DNA from: Marinobacter bohaiensis
Lineage (GTDB): Bacteria > Pseudomonadota > Gammaproteobacteria > Pseudomonadales > Oleiphilaceae
Direction of reading: 5' to 3'
Length of the DNA stretch: 64,000 bases
NCBI RefSeq assembly: GCF_003258515.1
Contig: NZ_QGEH01000001.1
Span: forward strand, 2,418,001-2,482,000
Shown here: in pieces, positions 36,605 through 47,735 of the stretch
How positions within the stretch are numbered: the first letter of the stretch is position 1
How the letters are laid out: each line of letters opens with the position of its first letter
Program-made: the position numbers and the translations under genes
The notes under the pieces: generated by a model
Database searches by the model: none
Seen by the model: the letters and a program-made list of their open reading frames with translations, nothing else
What the model was told of the DNA's origin: nothing

Positions 36605-39244
36605 CTACTTCTTTTCCTTGGGCTGCCACTTGCCGTTCGAGTAGAACGCACTCCAGCCAGTGGCCTTGCCGTCCTTCTCGCTCATCACATACTGCTCCTT
36701 GGTCTTGCGGCTGTAGCGGATCACCGTGGGATTGCCCTCGGGGTCTTTCTCCGGCGCATCGACCAGGAAATGGTACTTGGGGTCAATCTCAGCGCGATGC
36801 GGCTTGATCTCCTTCACCAGCGGCGCCCGGGTTTCCCGGTTCTTGGGGAACTTGCTCGCCGCCAGGAACAGGCCTGACGCGCCGTCCCGCAGGACGTAGG
36901 TGTCGTCCACCTTCTGGCACTGAAGCTCCGGCATCGGCACCGGATCCATCTTGGGCGGCGCGGGCTCGCCATTGCGCAGCAGTTTGCGCGTGTTCTTGCA
37001 CTCGCTGTTGGTGCAGCCGAAGTACTTGCCGAAGCGGCCGGTCTTCAACTGCATCTCGGAGCCGCATTTATCGCATTCCAGCGTCGGCCCGTCGTAGCCC
37101 TTGATGCGGAAGGTGCCTTCTTCCACTTCGAAGCCGGAGCAATCCGGATTGTTGCCACAGACGTGCAGCTTGCGCTTTTCGTCGATCAGGTAGCTGTCCA
37201 TGGCGGTACCGCACTTCGGGCAACGCCGCTTCTTGCGCAGCAGGCGACTCTCGCCCTCGCCTTCCACGTCGTCCTCGGCCGAGACCACCTCGTCGCCCGG
37301 CACCAGGTTGATCGTGGTTTTGCAGCGTTCCTTGGGCGGCAACTTATACCCGGAGCAGCCCAGGAAGACACCGGTACTGGCGACGCGAATCTGCATGGGA
37401 CGCTCGCAGGTCGGGCACGGAATGTCGGTTTCCGTCGGCGTATTGCCGCGCATGCCGCCTTCATCGTCCGAGCCGGCCTCTTCCAACTGCTGGCTGAAGC
37501 GCTCGTAAAAGCCGTTGAGGACGTTCTTCCAGTCAATATCACCTTCGGCAATCTCGTCCAGCTCTTCCTCAAGACGGGCCGTAAAGTCGTAATCCATCAG
37601 GTTGGAGAAAGACTCGTACAGGCGATCCGTCACAATGTCGCCCATCTTCTCCGAGTAGAAGCGGCGATTCTGCAGCTTCACGTAGCCCCGATCCTGGATC
37701 GTGGAGATGATCGAGGCGTAGGTGGACGGGCGCCCAATCCCACGCTTCTCCAGCTCCTTGACCAGGCTCGCCTCCGTGTAGCGCGGCGCTGGCTTGGTGA
37801 AGTGCTGGGTCGGATCCAGTTTCGCCAGATCCAGCTTATCGTCCACCTTGATATCCGGCAGGGCAACATCCTCGTCCTTCTTGGACGCCTGCGGCGCCGC
37901 CTTGAGGAAACCGTCGAAGCGGATGATGCGACCGCGGGTGCGCAGCTCGTAGTCGTCGGCCTCCACGGTGATCGAGGTGCTGGTGAACTCGGCATCCGCC
38001 ATCTGACAGGCGATGAACTGGCGCCAGATCAGGTCGTAGAGCCGCTCAGCGTCCTTTTCCAGGCCCTTGATATCGGCCGGCCGGCGCTGGACATCGGTGG
38101 GACGGATGGCCTCGTGAGCCTCCTGCGCACCTTCTTTACTGCCGTAGACACGGGGTGCGTCCGGCAGGTACTTGTCGCCGAACTGCTTGCCAATGTACTC
38201 ACGTACGCTGGAGATGGCGTCCTGACTCAGGTTGGTGGAGTCAGTCCGCATATAGGTGATAAAACCGGCCTCGTAGAGGCGCTGTGCCAGCATCATCGTT
38301 TTCTTGACGCTGAAGCTCATGCGGTTGCTGGCCGCCTGCTGCAGTGTCGAGGTGATAAACGGCGCGTTCGGGCGCGATCGCGTCGGCTTGTCTTCGCGCT
38401 TGGCCACCCGGTAGGCGGCGGCCTTGAGCTTGTCGACGTGCGCCTGGGTTTCCTTCTCGCTGGTCGGGCGGAATGTCTTGCCATCGGCCCGCGCCACTTC
38501 GAAGCGGACCGGCGACTTCACGCCTTTCGCCGCCAGATCGGCGTGGACTTGCCAGAATTCTTCCGGGATAAAGGTGCGGATTTCCCGCTCACGCTCAACG
38601 ATCAGACGGACCGCAACGGATTGAACCCGGCCGGCTGACAGCCCCCGCGCCAGCTTGCTCCACAGCAGCGGCGACACCATATAACCCACCACGCGATCGA
38701 GGAAGCGACGCGCCTGCTGGGCATTCACGCGATTGCGATCGAGTTGCCCGGGCTCCTTGAAGGCCTCCTGGATAGCGCGCTTGGTGATCTCGTTGAACAC
38801 AACGCGTCGGTACTTGTCGGGCTCGCCACCGATGGTTTCCTGCAGGTGCCAGGCAATCGCCTCCCCTTCGCGGTCCAAATCCGTCGCGAGGTAAACGTGG
38901 TCGGCGGACTTGGCCAGACGCTTGAGTTCGTTGACGACCTTTTCCTTGCCCGGCAACACTTCGTAATTGGCTTCCCAGTTACGATCCGGGTCCACGCCCA
39001 TGCGGTTGACCAGCTGCTCGCGGGCCTTGCGCTTCTTGTACTCCGCCTTTTCCTCAGGATTCATCTTGCGAGTCTGGGCGGCCTGGCGGGCACGCTCCTT
39101 GGGATCGGTCTGGGAACCGCTTCCGCTTACCGGCAGATCACGAATGTGCCCGACGCTGGACTTCACGACGAAATCGTCGCCCAGGTATTTGTTGATGGTT
39201 TTCGCTTTTGCCGGTGACTCGACAATGACGAGACTTTTTCCCAT
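36605..39244 (-). CDS. topA: DNA topoisomerase I
   Basis: Type IA topoisomerase of 879 residues that relaxes negative supercoils. The TOPRIM domain begins [15 protein letters not shown] and its acidic triad lies in TDLDREGE (121-128). The active-site tyrosine is Y331 in [10 protein letters not shown]. The C-terminus has several four-cysteine zinc ribbons (around [18 protein letters not shown] and CDKCGSEMQ) and a basic tail. The ATG at 39244 gives the family N-terminus; sixteen extra upstream codons are rejected. A strong promoter lies ~170 bases upstream. Confidence 0.97.
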   Translation of the reverse strand: MGKSLVIVESPAKAKTINKYLGDDFVVKSSVGHIRDLPVSGSGSQTDPKERARQAAQTRKMNPEEKAEYKKRKAREQLVNRMGVDPDRNWEANYEVLPGKEKVVNELKRLAKSADHVYLATDLDREGEAIAWHLQETIGGEPDKYRRVVFNEITKRAIQEAFKEPGQLDRNRVNAQQARRFLDRVVGYMVSPLLWSKLARGLSAGRVQSVAVRLIVEREREIRTFIPEEFWQVHADLAAKGVKSPVRFEVARADGKTFRPTSEKETQAHVDKLKAAAYRVAKREDKPTRSRPNAPFITSTLQQAASNRMSFSVKKTMMLAQRLYEAGFITYMRTDSTNLSQDAISSVREYIGKQFGDKYLPDAPRVYGSKEGAQEAHEAIRPTDVQRRPADIKGLEKDAERLYDLIWRQFIACQMADAEFTSTSITVEADDYELRTRGRIIRFDGFLKAAPQASKKDEDVALPDIKVDDKLDLAKLDPTQHFTKPAPRYTEASLVKELEKRGIGRPSTYASIISTIQDRGYVKLQNRRFYSEKMGDIVTDRLYESFSNLMDYDFTARLEEELDEIAEGDIDWKNVLNGFYERFSQQLEEAGSDDEGGMRGNTPTETDIPCPTCERPMQIRVASTGVFLGCSGYKLPPKERCKTTINLVPGDEVVSAEDDVEGEGESRLLRKKRRCPKCGTAMDSYLIDEKRKLHVCGNNPDCSGFEVEEGTFRIKGYDGPTLECDKCGSEMQLKTGRFGKYFGCTNSECKNTRKLLRNGEPAPPKMDPVPMPELQCQKVDDTYVLRDGASGLFLAASKFPKNRETRAPLVKEIKPHRAEIDPKYHFLVDAPEKDPEGNPTVIRYSRKTKEQYVMSEKDGKATGWSAFYSNGKWQPKEKK

Positions 39245-39412
39245 AGCGGAATCTGCTTCCTCAATCGGCTCCCTTCTCAACGGGAGCGTCACACACTGAA
39301 CCCGAGAGGCACTGAACAGGTGTCCGAAATCCCCGACTCCGACGACAGCTCTTCAGTGCATCTCAATATTGGCTAAAAATCAGGCTGCTAGCGGCATAGA
39401 CCGCTCGCAGGT

Positions 39413-39441
39413 TTTATAGGTGCTCTGTTTTACAGGGTCAA
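39413..39441 (-). promoter_or_regulatory. Sigma-70 promoter of topA
   Basis: On the minus strand TTGACC (39441-39436) and TATAAA (39418-39413) are 17 bases apart. It lies just after the fadA terminator, giving a ~160-base leader. Confidence 0.75.
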
Positions 39442-39509
39442 GATGCCCAGCACAACCCATCATTGGGTCACTCTTCATTTATACAAGCCAATCCTCCAAT
39501 CGCGCCAAC

Positions 39510-39535
39510 AAAAAAGCCCGGCAAGTGCCGGGCTT
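39510..39535 (-). terminator. Rho-independent terminator after fadA
   Basis: An 8-bp stem AGCCCGGC / GCCGGGCT with a four-base loop, followed by six U residues on the minus strand. Confidence 0.92.
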
Positions 39536-39555
39536 CTGGTTTCAGGCCTGAAGGA

Positions 39556-40758
<1,203 letters not shown>

Positions 40759-40764
40759 TCAGGG

Positions 40765-42912
40765 TTAGCCGAAGAACTTCTCGCCATTCTTGGCCATTTC
40801 ACGCAGCTTCTCGGTCGGGTGATACAGCGGACCCAGATCTGCATACTTGTCTGCCAGTTCGACGAAGGTGTCGACACCCATATCGTCGATGTAGCGCAGG
40901 GCGCCGCCACGGAACGGCGGGAAACCGATGCCGTAGATCAGGCCCATGTCGGCGTCAGCCGGCGCTTCGACGATGTTGTCTTCCAGGCAGCGGACGGTCT
41001 CGAGGCACAGCGGAATCATCATACGGGCGATGATCTCGTCTTCCTCGAAGTCTTTCCTGCCCTGAACGACCGGCTCGATCAGCTTGTAGGTTTCCTCGTC
41101 GACGACCTTCTTGGGCTTGCCCTTCTTATCGGTCTCGTATTTGTAGAAACCCTTGTCGTTCTTCTGGCCGTAACGGTCGTTCTCGAACATCACATCAATC
41201 GCGGACTTGTTCTCGTCCTTCATGCGGTCCGGGAAGCCCTCGGCCATCACTTCGTTGGCGTGCTTGGCGGTGTCCATGCCGACAACGTCCAGCAGGTACG
41301 CCGGGCCCATCGGCCAGCCAAATTTCTCCATGACCTTGTCGACTTTCTGGAAGTCGGCGCCGTCGCGTACCAGGCCGGCAAAGCCGCCGAAGTACGGGAA
41401 CAGGACACGGTTGACCAGGAAACCCGGGCAGTCGTTGACGACGATCGGTGTCTTGCCCATGGCCTTGGCGTAGGCGACCGTGGTGGCAACGGCTTTGTCG
41501 CTGGTCTTCTCGCCACGAATCACCTCAACCAGCGGCATCATGTGCACCGGGTTGAAGAAGTGCATGCCACAGAAGTTTTCCGGGCGCTTCAGGTTCTTCG
41601 CCAGCGTGTTGATGGAGATGGTGGAGGTGTTGGAGGTCAGGATAGCGTCCTCGCGAACCATGTCTTCGGTTTCGCGCAGCACGGCATCCTTGACCTTCGG
41701 ATTCTCAACAACCGCTTCAACAACCAGGTCCACGTTCTTGAAATCGCCGTAATTCAGGGTCGGCGTAATGCTGTTGAGGACGTCGGCCATCTGGTCGGGC
41801 TTCATCTTGCCCTTGTCGACGCGCTTGGCCAGGAGCTTCTTGGCTTCCTTGAGGCCCAGGGTGATGCCGTCCTGGTTGATGTCCTTCATCAGGATCGGCG
41901 TACCTTTCAGCGCGGACTGGTAAGCCACGCCGCCGCCCATGATGCCGGCACCCAGTACTGCGGTCAGCTTGACGTCGTTGGCTTCCTTCTCCCACTGCTT
42001 GGCCTTCTTCTTCAGCTCCTGATCGTTCAGGAACAGGCCGACCAGGCATGCCGCAACGTTGGTCTTGGCCATCTTGGCAAAGCCCTTGGCCTCGACTTCG
42101 ATCGCCTTGTCGCGGGTCAGGCTGGCGTGCTTCTGCATCACCTTGATGGCTTCCACCGGCGCCGGGTAGTTCTTGCCAGCCTTGCCGGCCACGAACGCCT
42201 TGGAGATTTCGAAAGCCATCATGCTTTCCATCGGGTTCAGCTTGATCTTGCCCTGCTTCTCTTCACGGCGGGCTTTGTAGTCAAGCTTGCCGGCGTTGCA
42301 CTGCTCGATCAGATCGACGGCAGCCGCCACCAGCTTGTCGCCTTCCAGAACGGCATCCACGGCGCCTTCTTTGAGCGCTTTGTCGGCGCGGTTCTCGGTA
42401 CCGCCGGAGATCCACTCAATGGCGTAATCGACACCGATCAGACGTGACAGGCGAACTGTGCCGCCGAAGCCCGGAAAGATCCCCAGCTTGACCTCCGGCA
42501 GACCAACCTTCGCTTTCGGGTCCATGACGCGGTAGTCCGTCGCCAGGCACATTTCGAAGCCACCGCCCAGCGCCATGCCGTTGATGGCGGTCACCGTCGG
42601 GAACGGCAGGTCTTCGATGGTGTTGAAGACCTCATTGGCCTTGAGGTTATTGGCCACCAGATCCTCTTCCGGACCCGCGAACAGGTCGGTGAACTCGGTG
42701 ATATCGGCACCGACGATGAAGCTGTCCTTGGCGCTGGTGACAACCAGCCCCTTGATGCTGTCTGACGACTTCAGCTTGTCGGCGGCGGCTCCCAGCTCTT
42801 CGATGGTAAGGCGATTGAACTTGTTGACTGACTCGCCTTGCAAGTCGAAGTTCAGCTGAGCGATTCCGCCTTCGATCTCTTTAACCGTGATGGCTTTACC
42901 TTCGTAAATCAT
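40765..42912 (-). CDS. fadB: Fatty-acid oxidation complex alpha subunit FadB
   Basis: Bifunctional enzyme of 715 residues. The N-terminal enoyl-CoA hydratase/isomerase has the oxyanion segments [11 protein letters not shown] and [10 protein letters not shown]. The C-terminal 3-hydroxyacyl-CoA dehydrogenase has the NAD motif [11 protein letters not shown] near residue 315 and [13 protein letters not shown]. The ATG at 42912 ([10 protein letters not shown]) matches the family and has GGAGAT upstream; an earlier in-frame start 12 codons up is rejected. First gene of fadBA. Confidence 0.97.
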   Translation of the reverse strand: MIYEGKAITVKEIEGGIAQLNFDLQGESVNKFNRLTIEELGAAADKLKSSDSIKGLVVTSAKDSFIVGADITEFTDLFAGPEEDLVANNLKANEVFNTIEDLPFPTVTAINGMALGGGFEMCLATDYRVMDPKAKVGLPEVKLGIFPGFGGTVRLSRLIGVDYAIEWISGGTENRADKALKEGAVDAVLEGDKLVAAAVDLIEQCNAGKLDYKARREEKQGKIKLNPMESMMAFEISKAFVAGKAGKNYPAPVEAIKVMQKHASLTRDKAIEVEAKGFAKMAKTNVAACLVGLFLNDQELKKKAKQWEKEANDVKLTAVLGAGIMGGGVAYQSALKGTPILMKDINQDGITLGLKEAKKLLAKRVDKGKMKPDQMADVLNSITPTLNYGDFKNVDLVVEAVVENPKVKDAVLRETEDMVREDAILTSNTSTISINTLAKNLKRPENFCGMHFFNPVHMMPLVEVIRGEKTSDKAVATTVAYAKAMGKTPIVVNDCPGFLVNRVLFPYFGGFAGLVRDGADFQKVDKVMEKFGWPMGPAYLLDVVGMDTAKHANEVMAEGFPDRMKDENKSAIDVMFENDRYGQKNDKGFYKYETDKKGKPKKVVDEETYKLIEPVVQGRKDFEEDEIIARMMIPLCLETVRCLEDNIVEAPADADMGLIYGIGFPPFRGGALRYIDDMGVDTFVELADKYADLGPLYHPTEKLREMAKNGEKFFG

Positions 42913-43433
42913 CAACTGATCTCCAGTCTGTGTTTGGAACTGCACCAATCGCCTCCCCGTCAGGCGCGGGGCGGCTTTTCATGCAGAGAGATTTCGGTCA
43001 CTGCCCGATGCGTCGATTCAAAATTCATACAGTCGTTTGAATCGAGTGGGCACACGATGAGAAAAAACCGTTGGTTTGTCAATTTGTTTCTTGCTCCATA
43101 TCTCCGGCGGTATCCGCGGAAACACGAGCGCCCGGCATGAATCCGGATAATAAATCCATAGATTACAGCCGGTTGAAAACTCTATTTTATGTAGATTATG
43201 AAGCCGAGCCCGGGACTACCGACAACGCCAAGACCTGGTCCGGAGCGCCCTGTCAAAGCCTGTCAAACCGCTTGAACGGATCAGAGAGTTACTTTAGCCT
43301 CAAGATCGAGAGAGCGTCCAACAGTCATTGTTCCTAAAACAAGAGCTCTTATAACCGCTCTCCGACAGACCGGGCGCTCGCAACAAAAACAACGATTCTC
43401 AACGACCCAACAAGAAAAACGGAGATCCTGCCG
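42913..43433. other. Divergent region between fadB and the secreted unknown
   Basis: 521 bases with no gene I support. It contains a 9-bp inverted repeat CGATTCAAA / TTTGAATCG with a 13-base spacer (43014-43044). It also contains CAAACCGCTTG (43264-43274), close to a PsrA/FadR-like CAAAC-N2-GTTTG pattern, and a weak plus-strand promoter near 43328. These are candidates for fatty-acid-responsive control of fadBA. Confidence 0.4.
43328..43355 (+). promoter_or_regulatory. Possible promoter of the secreted unknown
   Basis: TTGTTC (43328-43333) and TATAAC (43350-43355) are 16 bases apart, about 80 bases before the gene at 43434. The -35 is weak. Confidence 0.35.
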
Positions 43434-44294
43434 ATGCAACCTTTCGGTCAGTGGTTCAGTGCGCGACTGATCGCGCTCTCGCTTGGCATGTCCAGCCTTT
43501 TCCTTTGCCAGACACTTCACGCGGCGGACTCGCCCCTCCTGGCCGCCATCCACCAGTTCCGCATCAATACCTACTCATCCCTGAACGCCTACTACCGGTA
43601 TACGGTCAGCAACGATACCGACACGCTGAACGAAATCGTCGGGTTCATCAACGCATCCAACGACGACACGCAGCAGATTACGGAACAGTCCGGCGACCGC
43701 CTCGACCAGCAACAGCTCGACCGGCTGACCACGGACTTCGACCGCTACAAGGATCTGATGCGCCAGAACATCAACGATGTCCGTGCCAATGGCTACCCGG
43801 ATCTACGCCTGGTGTCCGATATGGCGAACCAGGCCCAGGCACTGAGCGACACCTCGGAACAGCTCTACGAAACCGTCCGCACCCACGCCGACGTCACCAC
43901 CGATGACCGGATTGAAGCCGCCCGCGCCGCCGCGGTACTCATGGCAAAGATGATGAGCAAGTATTCGGCTCGTTCGACGTCGGCCGTATCCCAGACGTTC
44001 CAGGGCGCCGATACCGATACGGCTCTCGATCAACAGGCCAAAGCCTTCGACGAGCTGATGTCCAGGGTGACCTCAGGCAACCCCAGCGGCGATCTGCGAG
44101 CCGCCCTGAGCAGCGCGGCGTCCAAGTGGGGGTTCATTCGCAACTCCTATATCAACTACAACGAAAACAACGTTTCTTTCATCATCGACCGCTATTCCAA
44201 GGGCATCCTGAAAGAACTGGAAATGGCGATTTCACTCCTGTCCGGACAGACGTCTTCCCGGACAGCGCAAACCGCCCAGACAAACACCGGCTGA
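43434..44294 (+). CDS. Exported helical protein of unknown function
   Basis: Protein of 286 residues, not recognised. It has a clear Sec signal peptide (basic start, hydrophobic core ~12-27, cleavage near LHA-AD at ~31). The mature part is predicted almost wholly helical, with many Asp, Gln, Ser and Thr residues, and ends in a Ser/Thr/Gln-rich tail. No cysteine occurs after the signal peptide. It is monocistronic with its own weak promoter and terminator. Confidence 0.6.
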   Translation: MQPFGQWFSARLIALSLGMSSLFLCQTLHAADSPLLAAIHQFRINTYSSLNAYYRYTVSNDTDTLNEIVGFINASNDDTQQITEQSGDRLDQQQLDRLTTDFDRYKDLMRQNINDVRANGYPDLRLVSDMANQAQALSDTSEQLYETVRTHADVTTDDRIEAARAAAVLMAKMMSKYSARSTSAVSQTFQGADTDTALDQQAKAFDELMSRVTSGNPSGDLRAALSSAASKWGFIRNSYINYNENNVSFIIDRYSKGILKELEMAISLLSGQTSSRTAQTAQTNTG

Positions 44295-44336
44295 TATTCC
44301 AGGCCAAGGTGACGACACCAACAACCGCCCACCTCC

Positions 44337-44357
44337 AAGCGGCCGTCAGGCCGCTTT
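44337..44357 (+). terminator. Probable terminator after the secreted unknown
   Basis: An 8-bp stem AAGCGGCC / GGCCGCTT with a GTCA loop and a short U-run, 42 bases after the stop. Confidence 0.6.
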
Positions 44358-44394
44358 ATCGGCCCGGATAGCCGGACCGCCCGCAACGGAAAAT

Positions 44395-44436
44395 TTGATG
44401 CAAATCAGTGATGGGATTGACCTTCTGTCCTAGATT
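44395..44436 (+). promoter_or_regulatory. Class II FNR/Anr-type promoter of the universal stress gene
   Basis: TTGATGCAAATCAG (44395-44408) matches the FNR/Anr box TTGAT-N4-ATCAA in nine of ten defined bases. A -10 candidate TAGATT (44431-44436) is positioned so that the box centre is at about -41.5, the classical class II geometry. This predicts induction under low oxygen. Confidence 0.65.
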
Positions 44437-44477
44437 TATGGTAAGAGGAACCTATCCCCCACCGAGAGGACAACGCC

Positions 44478-44909
44478 ATGGCGATGTACAAAACGATTCT
44501 TGCGGCCATTGACCTGACAGAAGAAGCCGACCAGGTAATTGGCCACGCGGCGGAGCTTGCTGGCATCCACGGCGCCGAGCTGATTCTGCTGCACGTGGTC
44601 GAGCCGGTCGGCTATGCGTACGGCGGCGATATTCCCATGGACCTGAGCGAACTCCAGGACCAGCTGGACAAATCGGCCCGGGACCAGCTCACCGACCTGG
44701 GCCGCAAACACAGCATTGAAGACAAAAACCTGATGGTCACAGTGGGACGGCCGGAAGCGGAAATTCACCGGATCTGCGAGGACAGGGGCGTCGACCTGGC
44801 GGTCGTCGGCAGCCACGGACGCCACGGCATCCAGTTGTTATTGGGGTCGACGGCGAATGGCGTGTTGCACGGCGCCAAGTGCGATGTCCTGGCGGTGCGG
44901 ATCCACTGA
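44478..44909 (+). CDS. Universal stress protein, UspA family
   Basis: Protein of 143 residues with a single Usp domain (MYKTILAAIDLTEEADQVI at the start). The C-terminal nucleotide-loop pattern GSHGRHGIQLLLGSTA fits the G-2x-G-9x-G(S/T) ATP-binding subgroup. GAGAGGA precedes the ATG. The Anr-type promoter upstream suggests a role in anaerobic or stationary survival, as for several Pseudomonas Usp proteins. Confidence 0.9.
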   Translation: MAMYKTILAAIDLTEEADQVIGHAAELAGIHGAELILLHVVEPVGYAYGGDIPMDLSELQDQLDKSARDQLTDLGRKHSIEDKNLMVTVGRPEAEIHRICEDRGVDLAVVGSHGRHGIQLLLGSTANGVLHGAKCDVLAVRIH

Positions 44910-44973
44910 TCCGCACTCTACTCGGGGTGGGAGCTCTGGGGGCGGCGGGCGCGACGCGGCCCCGATCGCCGCT

Positions 44974-45669
44974 TCAGACCGCGCCGATGCCTTGCTCGTC
45001 CAGCTTGCCCTCGAGCTTGCGCAGTTGTGTTTCCAGCGAATAGGACACGCTGGACGCCATGGAAAAGAAGTTCAGCAGCGCCTTCAGGTTGCTGTCGCCC
45101 TGGCACACCGTGTGGATGCGCTGCCAGAGCGCCTGGTTCACTAGCTGTAGGCGCTGATTACGCTCCACCAGGCCGTTGAGCGCCCAATCGGGCTCCCGGT
45201 CGTGACGCTTGGCAAAGTATTGCTGCAGCAAATAGAGGGAAACGCTGCGCATGATGAACTCGTCCGAGCTCGCGAACGGCATGTGATGCACCGCCATCGG
45301 CCGCAACTCCGCCAGGATTGGGCAGGCGCTGGTTGCCATGATGAGCCCCAGCAACGAGCGCAGCGACTCTTCCAGCGTGGTGTCTTTCTCATACCGGCGG
45401 CGACCATCGTCCACCCGGACGGTCATTTTCTCGTAGGCGTCGTCATTGCGGAACCTGTCGACGATCGGCAGTATCGCCACCGCCGCCGGACAGTGAGACT
45501 CTTTCTCGATCGACAACGGGCAATTACTGCACTGACAGTGCCCCAGACGCGTCCACTCGGGTAACGGGCGCGCCTTGTCGCGATCGCTGCGATGCATGCC
45601 GGCATCCGGATCGACATGGAATGTTGTTGGATTGTCGCCGTCAGGGCGAAAGGTATAGGTAACCGTCAT
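44974..45669 (-). CDS. Unknown protein with an N-terminal cysteine cluster
   Basis: Protein of 231 residues, family not recognised with certainty. Residues 45-60 hold C45-x-C47-xx-C50-x9-C60 (GHCQCSNCPLSIEKESHC), a possible zinc or Fe-S site. A mixed helical region follows (LPIVDRF, SLRSLLGLIMATSACPILAELRPMA). The last ~60 residues are helical and probably coiled (SYSLETQLRKLEGKLDEQ). No signal peptide or transmembrane helix. Monocistronic and convergent with the stress-protein gene. Confidence 0.65.
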   Translation of the reverse strand: MTVTYTFRPDGDNPTTFHVDPDAGMHRSDRDKARPLPEWTRLGHCQCSNCPLSIEKESHCPAAVAILPIVDRFRNDDAYEKMTVRVDDGRRRYEKDTTLEESLRSLLGLIMATSACPILAELRPMAVHHMPFASSDEFIMRSVSLYLLQQYFAKRHDREPDWALNGLVERNQRLQLVNQALWQRIHTVCQGDSNLKALLNFFSMASSVSYSLETQLRKLEGKLDEQGIGAV

Positions 45670-45827
45670 TCAGAGACCTTCACACTTCTGAAGCTGGAAG
45701 CACTGGACATCATCCAGTCTACTCGATTGCCCGCCACCTCGCCGTGATCTTTGGTGTGATTTTGCAATCGCGCGGCATTGTCCCCGATTGCCGCGCCGCC
45801 GTTGATGCGACCTTAGCCTGACAGCGC

Positions 45828-47732
45828 TCAGGCGCCGGCCATGTCCTCCAACTCCATCCAGCGCTCCATCGCCGCCTCCAGCTCTTTTTCCTTATCCGCC
45901 AGATGCGCCAGAGCCTGGGAGACTTCCTCGTGGGGCCGGTTGTAGAAATCGGGCTCCGACACCTTGCCCTGCCATACCTCAATTTCCGACTCCAGCCCGG
46001 CAATCCGCTCAGGCAGGGCCTCCAGCTCGAGCTTCAATTTGTAGCTGAGCTTGCGCGGCGAGGCCGGCCTGGCAGCTTCAGCCTCCTTTTTGGCCGGTTT
46101 GGCCGCCGCCTTGCGCGGCGCCTCGGCCGGGATTTCCGATGGGAACCGGCCGCCCTGTCGGCGCCAGTCCGAATAGCCACCCACGTAGTTCCGCACCTGG
46201 CCGGATCCGTCCAGCACCAGGGTGTCGGTCACCACATTATCGAGAAACTCCCGGTCATGGCTGATCACCAATACCGTGCCGCCGAAGGACACCAATTGCG
46301 ACTCCAGAAGCTCCAGCGTCTCCACGTCCAGATCGTTGGTCGGTTCGTCCAGCACCAGGATGTTCGCCGGTTTGCTGAAAAGCTTGGCCAGCATCAGCCG
46401 CGCCCGCTCCCCGCCGGAAAACACACTGACCGGCGACCGTGCTCGCTCCGGTGAGAACAGGAAATCCTGCAGATAGCCCAGAACATGCTTTTTCTGGCCG
46501 TTGATCTCGATGAACTCCCGACCTTCAGCCAGATTATCCAACGCGTTCAGTTCCGGATCGAGCTCGCCTCGCAACTGGTCAAAATACGCCACGGAACGGT
46601 TGGTACCCAGGCGAACGGCGCCATCGGTCGGATCCAGATCGCCGAGCAGCAGGCGCACCAACGTCGTCTTGCCCGTGCCGTTTTCGCCAATCAGGCCAAT
46701 CTTGTCGCCGCGGATCACCGTCAGTTCCAGATCGCGGATAACAGGCTTGCTCTCATCGTACGCAAAGGAGGCCTGCCGGGCCTCTACAACCAGCTTTCCG
46801 GAGCGGGCCGCATCCTCGATCGCAAAGCTGGCGTTGCCGCCTCGCTCACGCCGTTGCCGGCGCTCGTCCCGCATGGCCTTGAGCGCCCTGACCCGCCCCA
46901 TATTGCGGGTCCGTCGCGCCTTGATGCCCTGACGGATCCACGCCTCTTCCTGCTTGAGCTTGCGGTCGAACTCAGCGTTGTGACGCTCCTCTTCCTCAAG
47001 CGCCTTTTCCTTGAGCGTCAGGTAACGGTCGTAATCCGCCGCGAAGCTCACCAGCTGTCCACGATCGAGCTCGACAACACGGGTTGCCAGACGGCGTATA
47101 AACGCCCGGTCGTGGCTCACGAACAGGATCGCCCCCGCGAACTGGCGCAAGGTGTCTTCCAGCCAGGCAATGGCGGGCACATCCAGGTGGTTGGTCGGCT
47201 CATCCAGGAGAAGAATATCGGGCTCGGCGACCAGGGCCTTGGCCAGCAACACACGCCGCTGCCAGCCACCGGAAAGCGTCTTCAAGACCGAATCCGGATC
47301 GATGCTGAACTGGGCCAGGATGGCATTGACCTTCTGATCCAGGCGCCAGCCGTCCAGCGCTTCGAGCTTTTCCTGGACTTTCATCAGACGGTCGAGACTG
47401 GCCTCGTCGGCCTGCTGCGACAGGGTATGGAACTCCGCCAGCAGGGCGCCGGTTTCCGGAAAGGCGTCCGCCACCACCTGGTAGGCGCTACGCTCATCGT
47501 CCGACGGCAGCATCTGCGGCAGGGAGGCCAGCACCGAGCCGTCGTCCAGTCGCACTGAGCCGCTGTCCGGCGTCGCCAGTCCCTGGACAACTTTGAGCAG
47601 TGTCGACTTGCCCTCGCCATTGCGACCGAGCAGGCAGACACGCTCGCCGCGCTCGACGGTCAGTTGGGCGTCATCCAGCAGCGGATGCAGGCCGAAAGCC
47701 AGTGACACGTTTTCCAGGGAAAGCAAGGGCAT
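45828..47732 (-). CDS. uup: ABC-F ATPase Uup
   Basis: Soluble tandem ABC ATPase of 634 residues without membrane domains. The first Walker A is GRNGEGKST at 36-44 and the second is GENGTGKTT in the middle. The signatures are LSGGWQRRV and FSGGERARL, with the ABC-F linker between the domains. The last ~80 residues form the coiled-coil DNA/ribosome-binding domain typical of Uup. The family acts on ribosomes and affects transposon excision. It starts three bases after the MOSC gene. Confidence 0.93.
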   Translation of the reverse strand: MPLLSLENVSLAFGLHPLLDDAQLTVERGERVCLLGRNGEGKSTLLKVVQGLATPDSGSVRLDDGSVLASLPQMLPSDDERSAYQVVADAFPETGALLAEFHTLSQQADEASLDRLMKVQEKLEALDGWRLDQKVNAILAQFSIDPDSVLKTLSGGWQRRVLLAKALVAEPDILLLDEPTNHLDVPAIAWLEDTLRQFAGAILFVSHDRAFIRRLATRVVELDRGQLVSFAADYDRYLTLKEKALEEEERHNAEFDRKLKQEEAWIRQGIKARRTRNMGRVRALKAMRDERRQRRERGGNASFAIEDAARSGKLVVEARQASFAYDESKPVIRDLELTVIRGDKIGLIGENGTGKTTLVRLLLGDLDPTDGAVRLGTNRSVAYFDQLRGELDPELNALDNLAEGREFIEINGQKKHVLGYLQDFLFSPERARSPVSVFSGGERARLMLAKLFSKPANILVLDEPTNDLDVETLELLESQLVSFGGTVLVISHDREFLDNVVTDTLVLDGSGQVRNYVGGYSDWRRQGGRFPSEIPAEAPRKAAAKPAKKEAEAARPASPRKLSYKLKLELEALPERIAGLESEIEVWQGKVSEPDFYNRPHEEVSQALAHLADKEKELEAAMERWMELEDMAGA

Positions 47733-47735
47733 GAA

